Assembly: GCA_964564785.1 (NCBI GenBank)
Contig: CAZMCT010000005.1
Location: 1-64,000, forward strand
DNA: 64,000 bases
Origin: CAZMCT01 sp964564785
Lineage (GTDB): Bacteria; Planctomycetota; Phycisphaerae; UBA1845; Fen-1342
Direction of reading: 5' to 3'
Every line of letters begins with the position of its first letter. Positions within the stretch are counted from its first letter, which is position 1. The translations under genes and the position numbers were made by a program. The notes under the pieces were generated by a model. The model was not told the DNA's origin. It saw only the letters and a program-made list of their open reading frames with translations, and made no database searches. Positions 1 to 7,955 of the stretch are shown here, in pieces.

Positions 1-379
1 GAACCGGCTCGGCCGGCGGGATGGTGGGGAGCGTCGCGGGGGGAGTCGGGAGCGGCAGCGGGGCGGTGGTCGGGGTCGTGGCGGGCGGCGGACCCGCGGG
101 CGGCGGACCGGCGGGCTGCGTGTGCGGCGCGGCGGGGGAAGACTCGGGCGACGGTCGCTCGACGGGCACGATCCGCTCGACGTCTGCGGCTGCGATCCGC
201 AGCTCGCCGGCCAGGTTGCGCACGATGACCTCGTCGCCGGTGCGGGTGACGTCGCCGCGGAGCCGCAAACCGCTCTTGAGATACACGTCGGCCAAGTCGG
301 CCGGTGCCGGGCGGACGATCACGAGCGCCAGGGCGCCGAGTAGCGCGACCATCAGGATCCTCACGGCGAGTGTGCGCAC
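1..379 (-). CDS. secreted protein with proline-rich tail, truncated by window edge
   Basis: The first 126 residues are visible and the gene runs off the left edge. A GTG start at 379 has a GAGG seven bases upstream and lies 15 bp after the thyX stop, so the two are probably co-transcribed. Residues 1-25 form a hydrophobic signal segment. They are followed by a short beta-rich part (residues 30-72, with 'VYLKSGLRLRGDV' and 'VIVRNLAGELRIA') and then a Pro/Ala/Thr-rich low-complexity tail. I do not know a function. The short repeated-strand part resembles small exported planctomycete proteins. No catalytic motif is visible. The start is well supported; the end lies outside the window. Confidence 0.65.
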   Translation of the reverse strand, partial: MRTLAVRILMVALLGALALVIVRPAPADLADVYLKSGLRLRGDVTRTGDEVIVRNLAGELRIAAADVERIVPVERPSPESSPAAPHTQPAGPPPAGPPPATTPTTAPLPLPTPPATLPTIPPAEPV

Positions 380-393
380 GCGTCGACCTCCTG

Positions 394-1164
394 CTACACC
401 TTCCGGTGCTCGGTGCGGGCCACCTCGACCCCGCCGGGCAGGGACACGATGGAGTAGTCGCCGAACAGGGCCGGCGCCTCGCGCTGCATCAGCCGCAAGA
501 CCTGGAGGGCGACTTTGCGGATCTCGACCTCGGCGTGCTCGTGGCCGCGGGATTCGATGAAATGACGCAGGGCCCGGCCGTTGGCGGTGACGAAGATTTT
601 TGTTTCGGTGGCGTTCGGCAGCACGCTGCGCGCCGCCTGACGGGCCAGCTTGCGGCGCAGCGTGGCGTCGGGCTCGTCCTTGAATTTGCGCTGGAGACCC
701 TCGACCAGTCGGCCATAGGCCGCGTGCGACTGGCGCACCGCCTCGAGCCAGACCTGGTGCAGCTCGACGTCGGTGGCGATGCAGTCCGGCTCGATGAAAT
801 CGGCGGTGCTCTCGTCGACGTAGCGCTGCGAAAGCTGCGAATAGCCGAAGCCGGCCCGGTGCCGTACGAGTTCGTGGGTGAACGCCCGCGACACGCCGGT
901 AATGATGAAGTTCCAAACGGCGTGCTCCAGCACCGAGCCGTGGGCCGAGTCGAGGATGTTCCCGAGGTAGTCGGCATTCGACTTGCGGCCTTTGCCGAAC
1001 GACATGTAGCACACACGGCCGGCCGCCTCGCACAACTCCTGCGCTCCGACCGTCGTGTCGGTCTGCCAGCTCAGGCCATGGTCGGCCAGGAACGCGTCGA
1101 GCGCCGCCCGGTCCACCACCTGGCGACCGACGAGATACACCCGCGGCTCACGCACGATGTTCAC
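394..1164 (-). CDS. thyX: FAD-dependent thymidylate synthase ThyX
   Basis: Converts dUMP to dTMP using methylenetetrahydrofolate as carbon donor and reduced FAD as hydride source. The 256-residue length fits the family. The ThyX signature is at residues 101-115: RHR followed by eight residues and Ser112, then 'QRY'. The start is GTG at 1164, preceded by AAGGAGG at a good distance. No thyA is seen in the window, so ThyX is presumably the dTMP synthase here; it fits functionally with the class II ribonucleotide reductase at the far end. It is transcribed ahead of the truncated secreted protein. Confidence 0.95.
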   Translation of the reverse strand: MNIVREPRVYLVGRQVVDRAALDAFLADHGLSWQTDTTVGAQELCEAAGRVCYMSFGKGRKSNADYLGNILDSAHGSVLEHAVWNFIITGVSRAFTHELVRHRAGFGYSQLSQRYVDESTADFIEPDCIATDVELHQVWLEAVRQSHAAYGRLVEGLQRKFKDEPDATLRRKLARQAARSVLPNATETKIFVTANGRALRHFIESRGHEHAEVEIRKVALQVLRLMQREAPALFGDYSIVSLPGGVEVARTEHRKV

Positions 1165-1255
1165 GCCGCACCTCCTTGCGGGCGGTATTGTAGCGGGCCG
1201 AGCCGCCGACGGCCGCCGCTACCCCGGCCCGCCGCGGCCCGGTAGCCTATCGGCC

Positions 1256-2626
1256 ATGTCCGGAATGCGACGAGGTCTGCCCCTGGTTCGGCCGGCCGGC
1301 GCGGCCGTGGCGTTGGTCGTGCTCGTGGCGTTCGGCGGGCGGACGGCGCGTGCGGCGCCGCCGCTGCAATACCGGCTGGAGGTGGGCGATTGCCTGGTGT
1401 ACGAGCGTGAGGCGCACGTGACGGCCCGTGAGGGGGTCCGGACCGGGAGCCGCGCGGACCGCATCGCGGTCTGGGTGCTGGAGCAGAGCGGCTCCGAGTG
1501 GCTCGTGCTCATTACGAGCGACCCGACCGTCGATGGCCGCCCCGAGCCGGGGCTGGGCGCGGTCCTGCACGTGGACGCCGCGGGCCGCCGCCGAGTCACG
1601 GACACGGTCGAACGCGACCTCCTTCCGCTCGCGCCGGCTTTTGACGTGCTGCCCATGCTCCCGCTGCTGAATCAGGGTGCCGACGGGTGGGTGGGGGGCG
1701 CCGACGCCTGTGGTCGGCGCGACCGCTGCGTGGCGCGCGAGCCGGCCCGCGGCGGCGTGCGGCCGGTCGAGTTCGCTAGCGAAGACCCACCGGCCGTCGC
1801 GGAGGTGCTCGGAATCCGCCGAACCGGCACGTTCTGGTTCGACCCCGCCGCGGGGGTGATCACAAGCTTCGAGAGTGATGAATTCGAGTCCGCGGCCCAG
1901 AAGCGCACCCGCGTCAGGGGCAGCCTGCGGCAGCGTGCGGTCAAACCGGCCACGTGGGCGGCGCGCCGGGCGGCGGAGGCCGCGCGGTATGTCCGCGCTC
2001 TGCGCCATGAGGAGCGGCTGCTGCACGAGCTGCTGGGTCAGCCCGACGCGGCCACGCAGACGCTGGATCAGCTCGACCGGCTATGGGCGGGATTTCAGGG
2101 GGACGTCGAGGGCCGGGCCGAGTCTCCGTTCGTCGCGCTGGCTGAGCAGCGGCGTCAGTGGCTCCTGCTCGACCGTGAACGGCTGCTGACGTGGGCGCTG
2201 CTGGCGGAGCGCTGGCTGGGGCGACCCGCCCGAAGTTGGACGCTTCAGGACGCCACCGGGTCGACAGTGACGAGCGAAGCGGCCCGCCGGGGTGTCGTCG
2301 TCGAGGGTTTCTGGTCGGCGCGCACGCGCTGCGGGTTCCGATTCGTGGAACTCCTCCGTTCCTGGCCGCAGGTCCCCGGCGGGCGGACCGTGTCCGTCCT
2401 GTGCTACAACACCGATCACGAGTGGGACTTCGCCCGGCGGGCGGCAACAGCAGTGCGAGCGCCGTGCCTGCTCGCGGGTAACCTGGCCGCAGCGGAAGCG
2501 CTCCCCGAGACCCCGGTGCTGCGCGTGCTGGATGCATCGGGGGTCGTGCGTGGTATTTGGATCGGCTTGCAGCCGGCGTACCCGGAGGCGGTTGAGCTGG
2601 TCCAGAGGCTGGCCCGGCCGCCATGA
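1256..2626 (+). CDS. secreted protein with C-terminal thioredoxin-like domain
   Basis: A 456-residue exported protein. Residues 1-35 look like a signal peptide ending near 'TARAAP'. The middle is rich in charged and beta segments without a recognised family. The last ~150 residues ('GVVVEGFWSARTRCGFRFVE', then 'VSVLCYNTD' and 'PVLRVLDASGVVRGIWIG') have the order of a redoxin/TlpA fold, but the usual CxxC is replaced by CGFR with a single Cys, so a disulfide oxidoreductase role is doubtful. The longer in-frame ORF upstream overlaps thyX, so I chose the ATG at 1256, just before the signal peptide. The ribosome site is weak. A DUF1571 lipoprotein follows on the same strand. Confidence 0.7.
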   Translation: MSGMRRGLPLVRPAGAAVALVVLVAFGGRTARAAPPLQYRLEVGDCLVYEREAHVTAREGVRTGSRADRIAVWVLEQSGSEWLVLITSDPTVDGRPEPGLGAVLHVDAAGRRRVTDTVERDLLPLAPAFDVLPMLPLLNQGADGWVGGADACGRRDRCVAREPARGGVRPVEFASEDPPAVAEVLGIRRTGTFWFDPAAGVITSFESDEFESAAQKRTRVRGSLRQRAVKPATWAARRAAEAARYVRALRHEERLLHELLGQPDAATQTLDQLDRLWAGFQGDVEGRAESPFVALAEQRRQWLLLDRERLLTWALLAERWLGRPARSWTLQDATGSTVTSEAARRGVVVEGFWSARTRCGFRFVELLRSWPQVPGGRTVSVLCYNTDHEWDFARRAATAVRAPCLLAGNLAAAEALPETPVLRVLDASGVVRGIWIGLQPAYPEAVELVQRLARPP

Positions 2627-2687
2627 CGGGGGCCAACCAGGCCCCACCCGCGAGCCGTGGGTGTGTCCTGCAATACGGGAGACCGAT

Positions 2688-3563
2688 GTGACGTCGCGAA
2701 ACCTCCGGCGCCGGTTGGGTTCGTGGTACGTGTTCGTGCTCGTGGTGCCCATACTCGGGCTCACCGGCTTGACCGGTTGCGCCCGCCGCGACGCGACCGT
2801 TGAGCTGCGGCCGACGGCGCGGCCGGCGCTGTCCGCAGCGGAGGCCGACGCGCGGGCCGACGTGGTGCGGCGTGACCCGGTCGCATACCTGCGGACCGTG
2901 TATGAGAATTGTCGCCGGCTTGAGCACTACGAGCTGCTCTTTACGCGCCAGGAGCGGCGCGGGCTGTTGTCGCGTCTCCAAGACCCCGAGCACATCCGCT
3001 GCCGCTTTCGACGGCAGCCGTTCAGCGTGCGGATGCAGTGGCTCGATGAGAACTCGACCTACCGCGAAAGCAGCTATATCGAGAACCAGTTTGACGGCCG
3101 CATGCGGTTCGTCACCCGACGTTGGGTCCCGCCGCTGCTGCCGCCGCCCGCGGTGAACCGCGTGGATGTCAATCTTCCCGTCACGTTCGGCGAATCGCGA
3201 CGGCCGATCAGCGATTTCGGCCTGGAAGCGATGATGGCCCGCACGCTGAATTCACTGCGAGAGGCCGGTGCTGCGGTGCTGGTCAGCTACCAGGGGCTTG
3301 AGGAACTGCCGGGTGGCGGGCCGCTGATGCACCTGATTCGCATCGAGTATCCGCCCGACGCGAAGCGCACGCCGATCCACGAGCTGTTCATCGACGTGCG
3401 CACGGATCTGCCGGCCGGTTCGGTCTTTCGGCTCGCGACCGGGGAAATCGACGCCGGCTATTTCTACCGCGAGCTGAACGCGGACGTGCGCTGGAAGGAT
3501 GCGGATTTTCTGCTGCCCGAGGAACGGGAAGCTGCCGAGCCCCGGCCGGCAGGAGCTTCGTAG
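2688..3563 (+). CDS. DUF1571 lipoprotein
   Basis: A 291-residue exported lipoprotein. The GTG at 2688 has a GGGAG shortly upstream and opens a signal peptide ending in the lipobox 'LTGC' (residues ~26-29). The mature part has the pattern of the planctomycete DUF1571 family: an N-terminal helix with 'YELLFTRQERR', then 'FRRQPFSVRMQWL' and 'YIENQFDGRMRFVTRR'. This family is thought to share the outer-membrane lipoprotein-carrier (LolA-like) fold, but its role is unknown. It follows the thioredoxin-like gene by 61 bp and may be co-transcribed with it. A start further upstream in the same frame would lose the lipobox placement. Confidence 0.75.
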   Translation: MTSRNLRRRLGSWYVFVLVVPILGLTGLTGCARRDATVELRPTARPALSAAEADARADVVRRDPVAYLRTVYENCRRLEHYELLFTRQERRGLLSRLQDPEHIRCRFRRQPFSVRMQWLDENSTYRESSYIENQFDGRMRFVTRRWVPPLLPPPAVNRVDVNLPVTFGESRRPISDFGLEAMMARTLNSLREAGAAVLVSYQGLEELPGGGPLMHLIRIEYPPDAKRTPIHELFIDVRTDLPAGSVFRLATGEIDAGYFYRELNADVRWKDADFLLPEEREAAEPRPAGAS

Positions 3564-3566
3564 CGA

Positions 3567-4091
3567 TTAGCGCCGGCGTAGGCGGGGACGCGTCACCGCC
3601 ACTCCCAACCCCACCAGCAGCAGCGTGGCGGGCTCGGGTACGACGAAACGCGTGTCCGCCGGGGTGGCCTGTCCCGCGCTGGGGAAGCCGTCCGCCACCG
3701 GCTGCGGGGGGCCGGCCGTCGCGGCGGGGAAGGTCGGCAACGGACCGAGTAATTCCGCGGACAGCGCCGCGTCGCCTGGCACGCAGACACCGGCATCGCC
3801 CAGGTGGAGCGTCCGGGCGAGCGGCCGGTCCGAGTCGCAGGCCGGTGGTCCTGTCCCGAGCGCGGGGAAATCCGAGCTGGGTGCGGGGAAGAAGTGGGGC
3901 CCGAAAAGTGAAGCACCCGGGCTGCGGGACGCGCCCGGGTGTTCCGGAGTGCCGCGGAATACGCAAGTAGCGCCCGAGCCCTTTCCCGCAGGCGGCGCGC
4001 CGTGCGGGCTCGGGCCGGCTGTGGCTGTCCGCAACGCGGCTGTGCTTGTCAGCCACGCCGCGGCCAGCACTGTCGCTGTGTGCTTCCGCAT
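3567..4091 (-). CDS. PEP-CTERM exported protein
   Basis: A 174-residue protein with an N-terminal signal peptide (residues 1-25) and a C-terminal PEP-CTERM signal: 'VPEPATLLLVGLGVAV' followed by an arginine-rich end. Such tails are recognised by an exosortase/archaeosortase-type membrane peptidase that anchors or releases the protein; no exosortase gene is in this window. The middle is rich in Pro, Gly and Ala with no known domain. The internal ATG at 4091 is preferred over an upstream one because GGAG precedes it and the signal peptide follows directly. It is convergent with the DUF1571 gene, 3 bp away. Confidence 0.75.
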   Translation of the reverse strand: MRKHTATVLAAAWLTSTAALRTATAGPSPHGAPPAGKGSGATCVFRGTPEHPGASRSPGASLFGPHFFPAPSSDFPALGTGPPACDSDRPLARTLHLGDAGVCVPGDAALSAELLGPLPTFPAATAGPPQPVADGFPSAGQATPADTRFVVPEPATLLLVGLGVAVTRPRLRRR

Positions 4092-4321
4092 CTGTACACT
4101 CCGCAGGCCGGCCGCGGGGTGCCGGAGCGACACCGCCGGCGCGGGCCGGCAACCTTCCCCAGGGAACGTTTCAATACGCGCGGGGGGCGGGTCAAGTGGC
4201 GACGCCGTCCGATAGTTCGGTCAGGATCCGCCGTTGCCGACCGGCTGAGGGGTTCGCGGCCGAGACGCGCGCTCGGGCGGTGGGAGCCCCCGGCGGCGGA
4301 GTGAATACGGTAACATGAGGC

Positions 4322-6280
4322 ATGGGCTCGATCCGGCTGGAAAGTGTGACGAAGCAATTCGGCGCGCGGGTGGTGCTGGAGGACGTGACGCTCGAGCTTC
4401 ACGCCGGCCAGGTGGCGGCGCTGGTCGGGACGAACGGCGTCGGCAAGACGACGCTGTTCCGCATCATCGCGGGGCTGGTCGCTCCGGACAGCGGGACCGT
4501 GACGGTCTCGAAGGGCCTGGAGGTCGGCTACCTGCCGCAGGAGCCGGACATCCGGGCGGGCGCAACGCTCCGCGAGGCGGTGGCGGAAGCGTTCAGCGAG
4601 TTGATGGTGCTGGAGCGACGGCTCGAGCGGCTGTCGGAGCAGGTGGCGGCCGAACACGCCGGGCCGCAGCTTGACGCTCAGCTTGCGCAGTACGACCGGC
4701 TGCGGGCGCAATTCGAGGCGGCGGGAGGGTACAAGTTCGAGCAGCGGCTGGGGGAAGTTCTGGGCGGGCTGGGGTTCGGGCCGGCGGACTACGATCTGCC
4801 CGTGGCGGCGCTGTCGGGCGGGCAGAAGTGCCGCGCGGCCCTGGCGCGGCTGCTGCTCCAGGAGGCGCGGTTCCTGCTGCTGGACGAGCCCACGAACCAC
4901 CTGGACATCGACGCGGTGCGCTGGCTCGAGAAATTCCTGGCCGGCCACCACGGCGGGGCGGTCATCATCTCGCACGACCGCTACCTGCTCGACCGGCTGG
5001 CGGAGCGGACGATCGAGCTGAGCGCGGGGCCCGGGGGCGGCGGGCGCGTGACGTCGTACCCGGGCAACTACTCGAATTACGCCCGGGCGCGCGAGCTGCG
5101 CCGGCGGACGCAACTGCGCGAATACGAACGGGATCAGGCGTTCATTGCGAAGGAACGGGAGTTCATCGCGCGTCATCTGGCCGGGCAGCGTACCAAGGAG
5201 GCGCAGGGCCGCCGCACACGGCTTCAGCGGCGGCTCGAGGCCGGCGAGTTCGTGGTCGAGCGCCCGGGCGCGCGGCGCGACGTCAAGCTCGACTTCGGCA
5301 CCGATCGCGATCGCAAGGCCCGCGGCACGCTCCTGTTCCAGACGGAGGCGGTGCGCAAGCAGTATGGGGAAAAGGTGCTGTTCACCGACTTGGATCTCGC
5401 CGTGTACCGCGGCCAGCGGCTTGGAATCACCGGTCCCAATGGAACCGGCAAGACCACGCTGCTGAAGATGCTGATGGGGCTGGTGCCGCCCGACGCCGGA
5501 AAGGTGTACGCCGCACCGGCCGCGCGGGTCGGCTATTTCGCCCAGGAAACCACGGGGCTGGACCCGGAGCGGACAGTCGTGCAGGAGATCTGCGCGGTGC
5601 GGCCGGACCTGCTCGAGCGCGACGCACGCAACTACGCCGCCCGGTTCCTGTTCACGGGCGACGACCCGTTCAAGCGCGTCGGACAGCTCTCGGGCGGCGA
5701 GCAGTCGCGGGTGCGACTGATGAAGCTAATGCTGGCGGACCCGGACGTGCTGGTGCTCGACGAGCCGACGAACCACCTCGACATTCCGTCGCGCGAGGCG
5801 CTGGAGGCGGCCCTGCTCGAGTTTGCCGGCACGGTCATCGCCGTCAGCCACGACCGCTATTTTCTCGACCGCACGGTCGAGCGGCTGCTCGTCATGCGGC
5901 CGGAGTCCGTTCGGCTTTACCCCGGGAACTACTCGTACTACATCGAGCAGGCCGAGCAGGCCCGCGCCCGCGCGGATGCGGCCCGCGAAGCGGCCCGGCA
6001 AGCCGAGCGCGACGCACAGCGCCGCAAGGCGGCCCGCCCCGGTCGGCCGCAGCCGCGGACCGGACCGAAGTCACCGTTGTACAAGCTCACGCTCGAGGAC
6101 CTCGAGCGGCGGATTCACGAGCGCGAACAGCAGCTTGCGGCGGTGCAGGAGCGTTTTGGGGACGCGGGTGTATATCGCGAGCCGGCCGCGCTGGCCGAGC
6201 TGCAAGCCGAGTTCGAGCGGTTGCGGGCCGAGTTGGCGGAGGCGGAGGCGGTGTGGCTCGAGAAAATGGAGGGTGCGTAG
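4322..6280 (+). CDS. ABC-F family ATP-binding protein
   Basis: A soluble ATPase of the ABC-F class (EttA/Uup type) with 652 residues and two ABC domains. Domain 1 has Walker A GTNGVGKTT (36-44), signature LSGGQ (164-168) and Walker B LLLDEPTNH (185-193). Domain 2 has Walker A GPNGTGKTT (about 371) and a second LSGGE...LVLDEPTNHLD (about 457-485). A charged coiled-coil tail (about 560-650) is like that of Uup. There are no membrane segments, so it is not a transporter. Family members act on ribosomes, in translation or antibiotic resistance, or on DNA; the exact subgroup cannot be fixed here. ATG at 4322 is the chosen start. Confidence 0.9.
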   Translation: MGSIRLESVTKQFGARVVLEDVTLELHAGQVAALVGTNGVGKTTLFRIIAGLVAPDSGTVTVSKGLEVGYLPQEPDIRAGATLREAVAEAFSELMVLERRLERLSEQVAAEHAGPQLDAQLAQYDRLRAQFEAAGGYKFEQRLGEVLGGLGFGPADYDLPVAALSGGQKCRAALARLLLQEARFLLLDEPTNHLDIDAVRWLEKFLAGHHGGAVIISHDRYLLDRLAERTIELSAGPGGGGRVTSYPGNYSNYARARELRRRTQLREYERDQAFIAKEREFIARHLAGQRTKEAQGRRTRLQRRLEAGEFVVERPGARRDVKLDFGTDRDRKARGTLLFQTEAVRKQYGEKVLFTDLDLAVYRGQRLGITGPNGTGKTTLLKMLMGLVPPDAGKVYAAPAARVGYFAQETTGLDPERTVVQEICAVRPDLLERDARNYAARFLFTGDDPFKRVGQLSGGEQSRVRLMKLMLADPDVLVLDEPTNHLDIPSREALEAALLEFAGTVIAVSHDRYFLDRTVERLLVMRPESVRLYPGNYSYYIEQAEQARARADAAREAARQAERDAQRRKAARPGRPQPRTGPKSPLYKLTLEDLERRIHEREQQLAAVQERFGDAGVYREPAALAELQAEFERLRAELAEAEAVWLEKMEGA

Positions 6281-6289
6281 GGGGGCGGG

Positions 6290-6949
6290 CTATGCGCCCG
6301 CCGCGGCCGGCATCCCCATGAGGACGAAGGAGAGCACAACGGTGCTGAACAGGCACAGCAGCAGCGCGGCGGAGCCGATGAGCCCGGCCCAGCCCGGCCA
6401 GTTGCCCGTGCGGCTCTGAACAAGGCTCGCGATCCCCAGCCCGAGCCCGACCAGTCCGAACAGGACCGAGCCGCAGGTCCCGATCGCATTGATCACCACG
6501 GCCTCCGGGTGCGACTTCATGAGTTCCTCCATCTGCGCCTCGAGATTCGTCAGATTTGCAGGCTGTCCGGAACGCCCCGCACGCAGCCCGAAGGTGGCTC
6601 CGTAGATCATCGCCCCGGCGAGCAGCACCATGCCGAGCAGCGCGCAGGCGAACGACGGCTTGCCCAGGCGCAGTGCCAAGCGCTGACGTTCGCTGATCGG
6701 CGGCGCCGCGTCCGTCCAGGTCGGGCCGCTCGGCGCCGTCTCGGACGACGGTAGGGGGGGCGCGGCTGCCTCGCCGCTTGCTCCGCTCGCCAGCGGGCGG
6801 GCCGTGACGCCCTCGCCGGGCCGGTATGTGGATTCCGGTGGCACGCGGACCATGCTGCGGCAGTACGGGCACGCGGCCGTCTGGCCGGCATGGACGTCAT
6901 CGACCTCGATGGGCTGGCCGCAGCGTGTGCAACAGAACTGGATCGGCAT
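6290..6949 (-). CDS. zinc-ribbon membrane protein, unknown function
   Basis: A 219-residue protein. It starts with a CxxC...CxxC zinc ribbon (Cys7/Cys10 and Cys27/Cys30), continues through a Pro/Ala-rich linker (35-88) and ends in three hydrophobic helices (about 98-121, 151-176 and 187-212). Such small 'zinc ribbon plus TM' proteins are common in planctomycetes and have no assigned role. The start has GGAG eight bases upstream. It is convergent with the ABC-F gene (10 bp apart), so it is not in the same operon. No enzymatic motif is seen. Confidence 0.7.
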   Translation of the reverse strand: MPIQFCCTRCGQPIEVDDVHAGQTAACPYCRSMVRVPPESTYRPGEGVTARPLASGASGEAAAPPLPSSETAPSGPTWTDAAPPISERQRLALRLGKPSFACALLGMVLLAGAMIYGATFGLRAGRSGQPANLTNLEAQMEELMKSHPEAVVINAIGTCGSVLFGLVGLGLGIASLVQSRTGNWPGWAGLIGSAALLLCLFSTVVLSFVLMGMPAAAGA

Positions 6950-7075
6950 GGCGGCTCCGTGCTCAAGCCGGCGGAGCGCGGGCCGCCGGCGTCGCGGGAT
7001 GATAACGGGGCTGCGCGCGACTGTCAGGGCGGGGACCGACGACGAAAGGCAAGGAGCGTTGCTCGCCCGGGCATC

Positions 7076-7609
7076 TTACGACGGGGCGGCCGTGGGGGCG
7101 GGGAGCAGGGCGGTCGCGACGGCGTGGCGGACGGCTGAGAGTCGCTGGGCGCCGCGCTGGCCGATCGCGAGCATGAGGGTCTGCACCGCGACCTCGGGAA
7201 TATGGCCGAGATGTTGCTGGAGGGTCAGATCGTCGAGTTCCTTGTCCTCGGCCGGGAGGGTGTCGGCTTCGAAGCTGCCGAAGAGGGTCAGGGAGTGCGT
7301 GTGGAGAGGCCCCTGGCCGTCGCCGCGGCCGACCCACTGGTCCCATTCGGCCAGGGAGAGAGTACCGCCGCGAACGGCATTGCGCAGGGCGAGGAACTCC
7401 TCTGCGAGCGTGGGCCAGATGAGGCTGGTTCCGCCGCAGAACGTGAGGAAGAAGCTCTCGCTCGGGGCGTTGCCGCGCGGCCGGCGTTCCGCGATGTGGC
7501 GGGCGAGCGGTGGACGCCGCAGGTCGGAGCCGCCGAAGACGGTGATGTAGACGCCGCCGTCGGCCGAGAGCACGCCCTCGTGTCCGGCGAACATGCAGAA
7601 GTGGGCCAT
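7076..7609 (-). CDS. conserved-looking hypothetical protein
   Basis: A 177-residue soluble protein whose ATG at 7609 is preceded by GGAGGTG. It contains three similar strand segments, 'VYITVFGGSDL', 'FFLTFCGGTSL' and 'HSLTLFGSFEAD', spaced through the chain. Repeated strand-turn 'xFGG/xFGS' patterns recall the C-terminal beta domain of LiaF-like envelope proteins, but the match is by eye and weak. There is no signal peptide and no membrane helix. Good ribosome site and codon use support it as real. The function is unknown. Confidence 0.55.
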   Translation of the reverse strand: MAHFCMFAGHEGVLSADGGVYITVFGGSDLRRPPLARHIAERRPRGNAPSESFFLTFCGGTSLIWPTLAEEFLALRNAVRGGTLSLAEWDQWVGRGDGQGPLHTHSLTLFGSFEADTLPAEDKELDDLTLQQHLGHIPEVAVQTLMLAIGQRGAQRLSAVRHAVATALLPAPTAAPS

Positions 7610-7747
7610 CGGGGCACCTCCAGGTCCGATCGCACGGGTGTATTCGCGGCCCGGCCACCGTTATTCTGCCCGGGGGAGCGGCAAACGGGTAGCCGCGGTG
7701 GGGGAACGGGTCAGGGGAACACGGAACAGGGGACAGGTGGGGGAACC

Positions 7748-7878
7748 CTGTCATTCCGAGTGAGGTCGCCGCAGGTGGCGAGGAGGGAGCCGGCCTCGGA
7801 CGCGGGGGCTCATCCGTGCGCGAGAGCTGTCTTCGTCCGCGGCCAGATTCGTCCTCGTTGCGCTGGTCGGAATGACAG
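7748..7878. repeat. 131-bp stretch bounded by a 12-bp inverted repeat
   Basis: CTGTCATTCCGA at 7748-7759 is matched by its exact reverse complement at 7867-7878. The enclosed sequence has no ORF with a ribosome site. Intergenic repeats beginning with TGTCATTCCGAG are familiar from many bacterial genomes; this may be a non-autonomous element or a pair of such repeats. Confidence 0.5.
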
Positions 7879-7945
7879 GATGGGGCGCTCGGCGGAATGA
7901 CGGAATGGGGCGCTGGGCGGAATGACGGAATGGGGCGCTGGGCGG
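7871..7945. repeat. three tandem 25-bp units
   Basis: Three direct units begin at 7871, 7896 and 7921. Each starts with AATGAC and ends with GGCGG. The last two are identical and the first differs at three positions. The array ends 11 bp before the stop of topA (minus strand) and overlaps the right arm of the 12-bp inverted repeat. Confidence 0.75.
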
Positions 7946-7955
7946 AATGAAAGCG

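Larger units (their letters stand above)
7610..7955. other. intergenic stretch with short repeats
   Basis: No convincing gene is seen in these 346 bases between the hypothetical protein and topA. The stretch holds a GGAACA-rich segment (about 7700-7745) similar to the tandem units between etfB and etfA, a 12-bp inverted repeat pair and three 25-bp tandem units, annotated separately. Confidence 0.6.

Noticed and set aside
800..870. ThyX signature with eight rather than seven residues between RHR and Ser as a novelty
   Set aside because: The family signature allows seven or eight residues, so this is within normal variation.
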